Below are positions 63,116 through 64,000 of a DNA stretch of 64,000 nucleotides, in pieces; the first letter of the stretch is position 1, and each line of letters begins with the position of its first letter. The DNA comes from Pseudomonas wadenswilerensis (GTDB lineage Bacteria; Pseudomonadota; Gammaproteobacteria; Pseudomonadales; Pseudomonadaceae). The stretch is taken from NCBI RefSeq assembly GCF_900497695.1, contig NZ_UIDD01000008.1:248001-312000 (forward strand). Direction: 5' to 3'. Made by a program: the position numbers and the translations under genes. The notes under the pieces were generated by a model. It was not told where the DNA came from. It searched no databases and worked only from the letters and a program-made list of their open reading frames with translations.

Positions 63116-64000
63116 ATGGCTTTTGTGCTGCGAGACAAACCCCGCCTGTTGATCCCCGGCCTGTTGCTACTGCTCGTGGCTGGCTGGGTGCTGGTGATGC
63201 CTGCCAGCGAGCAACCGGATATCTCCCCCCCGCAAGTGCCCTTGCTCAAGGTCAGCAGCGTGCTGGCCGAACCCGGCACCGTGAGCCAGACCCTCCACGT
63301 CACCGGCAGCCTGGTGGCCCGCGACGAGGTGTCCATTGGTACCGCGCTGCAAGACACGCGCATTGCCAGGGTACTGGTCGAAGAAGGCGACACAGTGGTG
63401 GCCGGGCAACTGCTGGCGCAGCTGGAAACCGATACCCTCGACGCCCAGGTACGCCAGGCCGAGGCCACCCTCAATCGCAATGCCGCCCTGATCAAGCAGC
63501 AGCAAGCGCTCGACACCGAGGCACAGGCCAGCCTGGCGCGAATCAATGAGTTGGGCAGCATCGGTGCGGTCAGCGCCCAGCAACTCGACCAGCAGCGCGC
63601 CCAGGCCCACTCCAGCGCCGCCGCGTTGGCTGCCGCCCAGGCCGAGCACCAACAGGCCATCGCGCAATTGACTGACGCCCGCACTCGCCGCGACAAGGCC
63701 ATCATCCTGGCCCCGGTCAACGGCATCATCTCCGAACGCCACGCGCGGTTGGGTGCCATGGCCGGTAGTGAGCCGCTGTTCAAACTGATACGTGACGGGC
63801 AACTCGAGCTCGATGGCGAGCTGGCGCAAAGTGCGCTGCAGACCATCCGGGTCGGTACCGAGGTACAGGTGCAAGTTGCCGGCATGGCCGATAGCGTTGC
63901 CGGCACGGTGCGTTTGCTGGCGCCCAAGGTGGATGCCGGCACCCGGCTCGGGCGCGTGCGCATCAGCCTCGCGGCAACGGCCGATGTGCGCGCTGGCAGT
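63116..64000 (+). CDS. RND periplasmic adaptor (truncated by window end)
   Basis: The first 295 residues are in the window. An N-terminal membrane anchor (LLIPGLLLLLVAGWVLVMPA) is followed by the lipoyl and hairpin parts: LHVTGSLVARDEVSIGTALQDTRIARVLVEEGDTVVAGQLLAQLETDTLDAQVRQAEATLNRN, the coiled coil with repeated Ala/Gln, and RDKAIILAPVNGIISERHARLGAMAGSEPLFKLI. The pump gene presumably follows beyond 64000. The TetR-type regulator upstream probably controls it. Confidence 0.9.
   Translation, partial: MAFVLRDKPRLLIPGLLLLLVAGWVLVMPASEQPDISPPQVPLLKVSSVLAEPGTVSQTLHVTGSLVARDEVSIGTALQDTRIARVLVEEGDTVVAGQLLAQLETDTLDAQVRQAEATLNRNAALIKQQQALDTEAQASLARINELGSIGAVSAQQLDQQRAQAHSSAAALAAAQAEHQQAIAQLTDARTRRDKAIILAPVNGIISERHARLGAMAGSEPLFKLIRDGQLELDGELAQSALQTIRVGTEVQVQVAGMADSVAGTVRLLAPKVDAGTRLGRVRISLAATADVRAGS

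Overview
The window is GC-rich chromosomal DNA that reads as a fluorescent Pseudomonas, most likely the P. putida/P. mosselii side of the genus. This rests on gene content (BenE, OprD-type porin, two DUF2790 proteins, AguA/AguB with a putrescine-type binding protein, SfnB/SfnR, several FecI/FecR and TonB receptor sets) and on the typical Pseudomonas REP elements (GTGGGAGCGGGCTTG type). No rRNA, tRNA, CRISPR array, prophage or transposase was seen. The species is an inference.

Left part (1-21 kb): a partial gene and a GNAT acetyltransferase; a GlxA-type AraC regulator facing a RarD-like permease; an Lrp regulator; YtfJ-like and secreted proteins; BenE divergent from a MocR regulator; a thioredoxin-like protein; a two-component system; then iron uptake genes (PchR-like AraC regulator, TonB receptor without signalling domain, a FecI/FecR pair). 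After an SDR/LysR pair comes an ECF sigma/anti-sigma operon divergent from a catalase-family peroxidase and cytochrome b561. The two divergent units share an identical promoter motif (GGAATAA-N14-CGTC) on both strands.

Middle (21-33.8 kb): OprD-type porin, a second FecI/FecR pair followed by its TonB receptor carrying an N-terminal STN domain, an MFS transporter behind a Fur-like site, an XRE-cupin regulator, a DASS anion transporter, and small genes (truncated haemoglobin, YbjQ, hypotheticals) with clear terminators.

Secondary-metabolite region (33.9-44 kb): MFS transporter, ToxA-like methyltransferase, a second methyltransferase, WD40 protein, GTP cyclohydrolase II, SUMF1/ToxD-like protein, a VOC protein with an unusual N-terminal half, an O-methyltransferase, then a divergent cysteine-rich (SufR-like) regulator and a nitroreductase. 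ToxA, GTP cyclohydrolase II, WD40 and SUMF1 together are the signature of toxoflavin-type azapteridine biosynthesis. The three methyltransferases, the VOC fusion and the lack of a local ToxE deaminase point to a variant product, such as the pyrazolotriazines (pseudoiodinine/fluviol type) reported from Pseudomonas. It is followed by a tandem array of about 13.4 copies of a 128-bp double-REP unit (43972-45689), and then by a four-gene RND export operon that could be the exporter, as in the toxFGHI arrangement.

Right part (52-64 kb): NCS1 permease behind a HutC-type operator, a Mop protein, SfnB/SfnR, a PL7 lyase-like protein, and a polyamine region (LysR regulator divergent from aguA-aguB-binding protein-Tat-exported agmatine deiminase-like protein). 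The window ends with a TetR regulator and a truncated RND adaptor gene.
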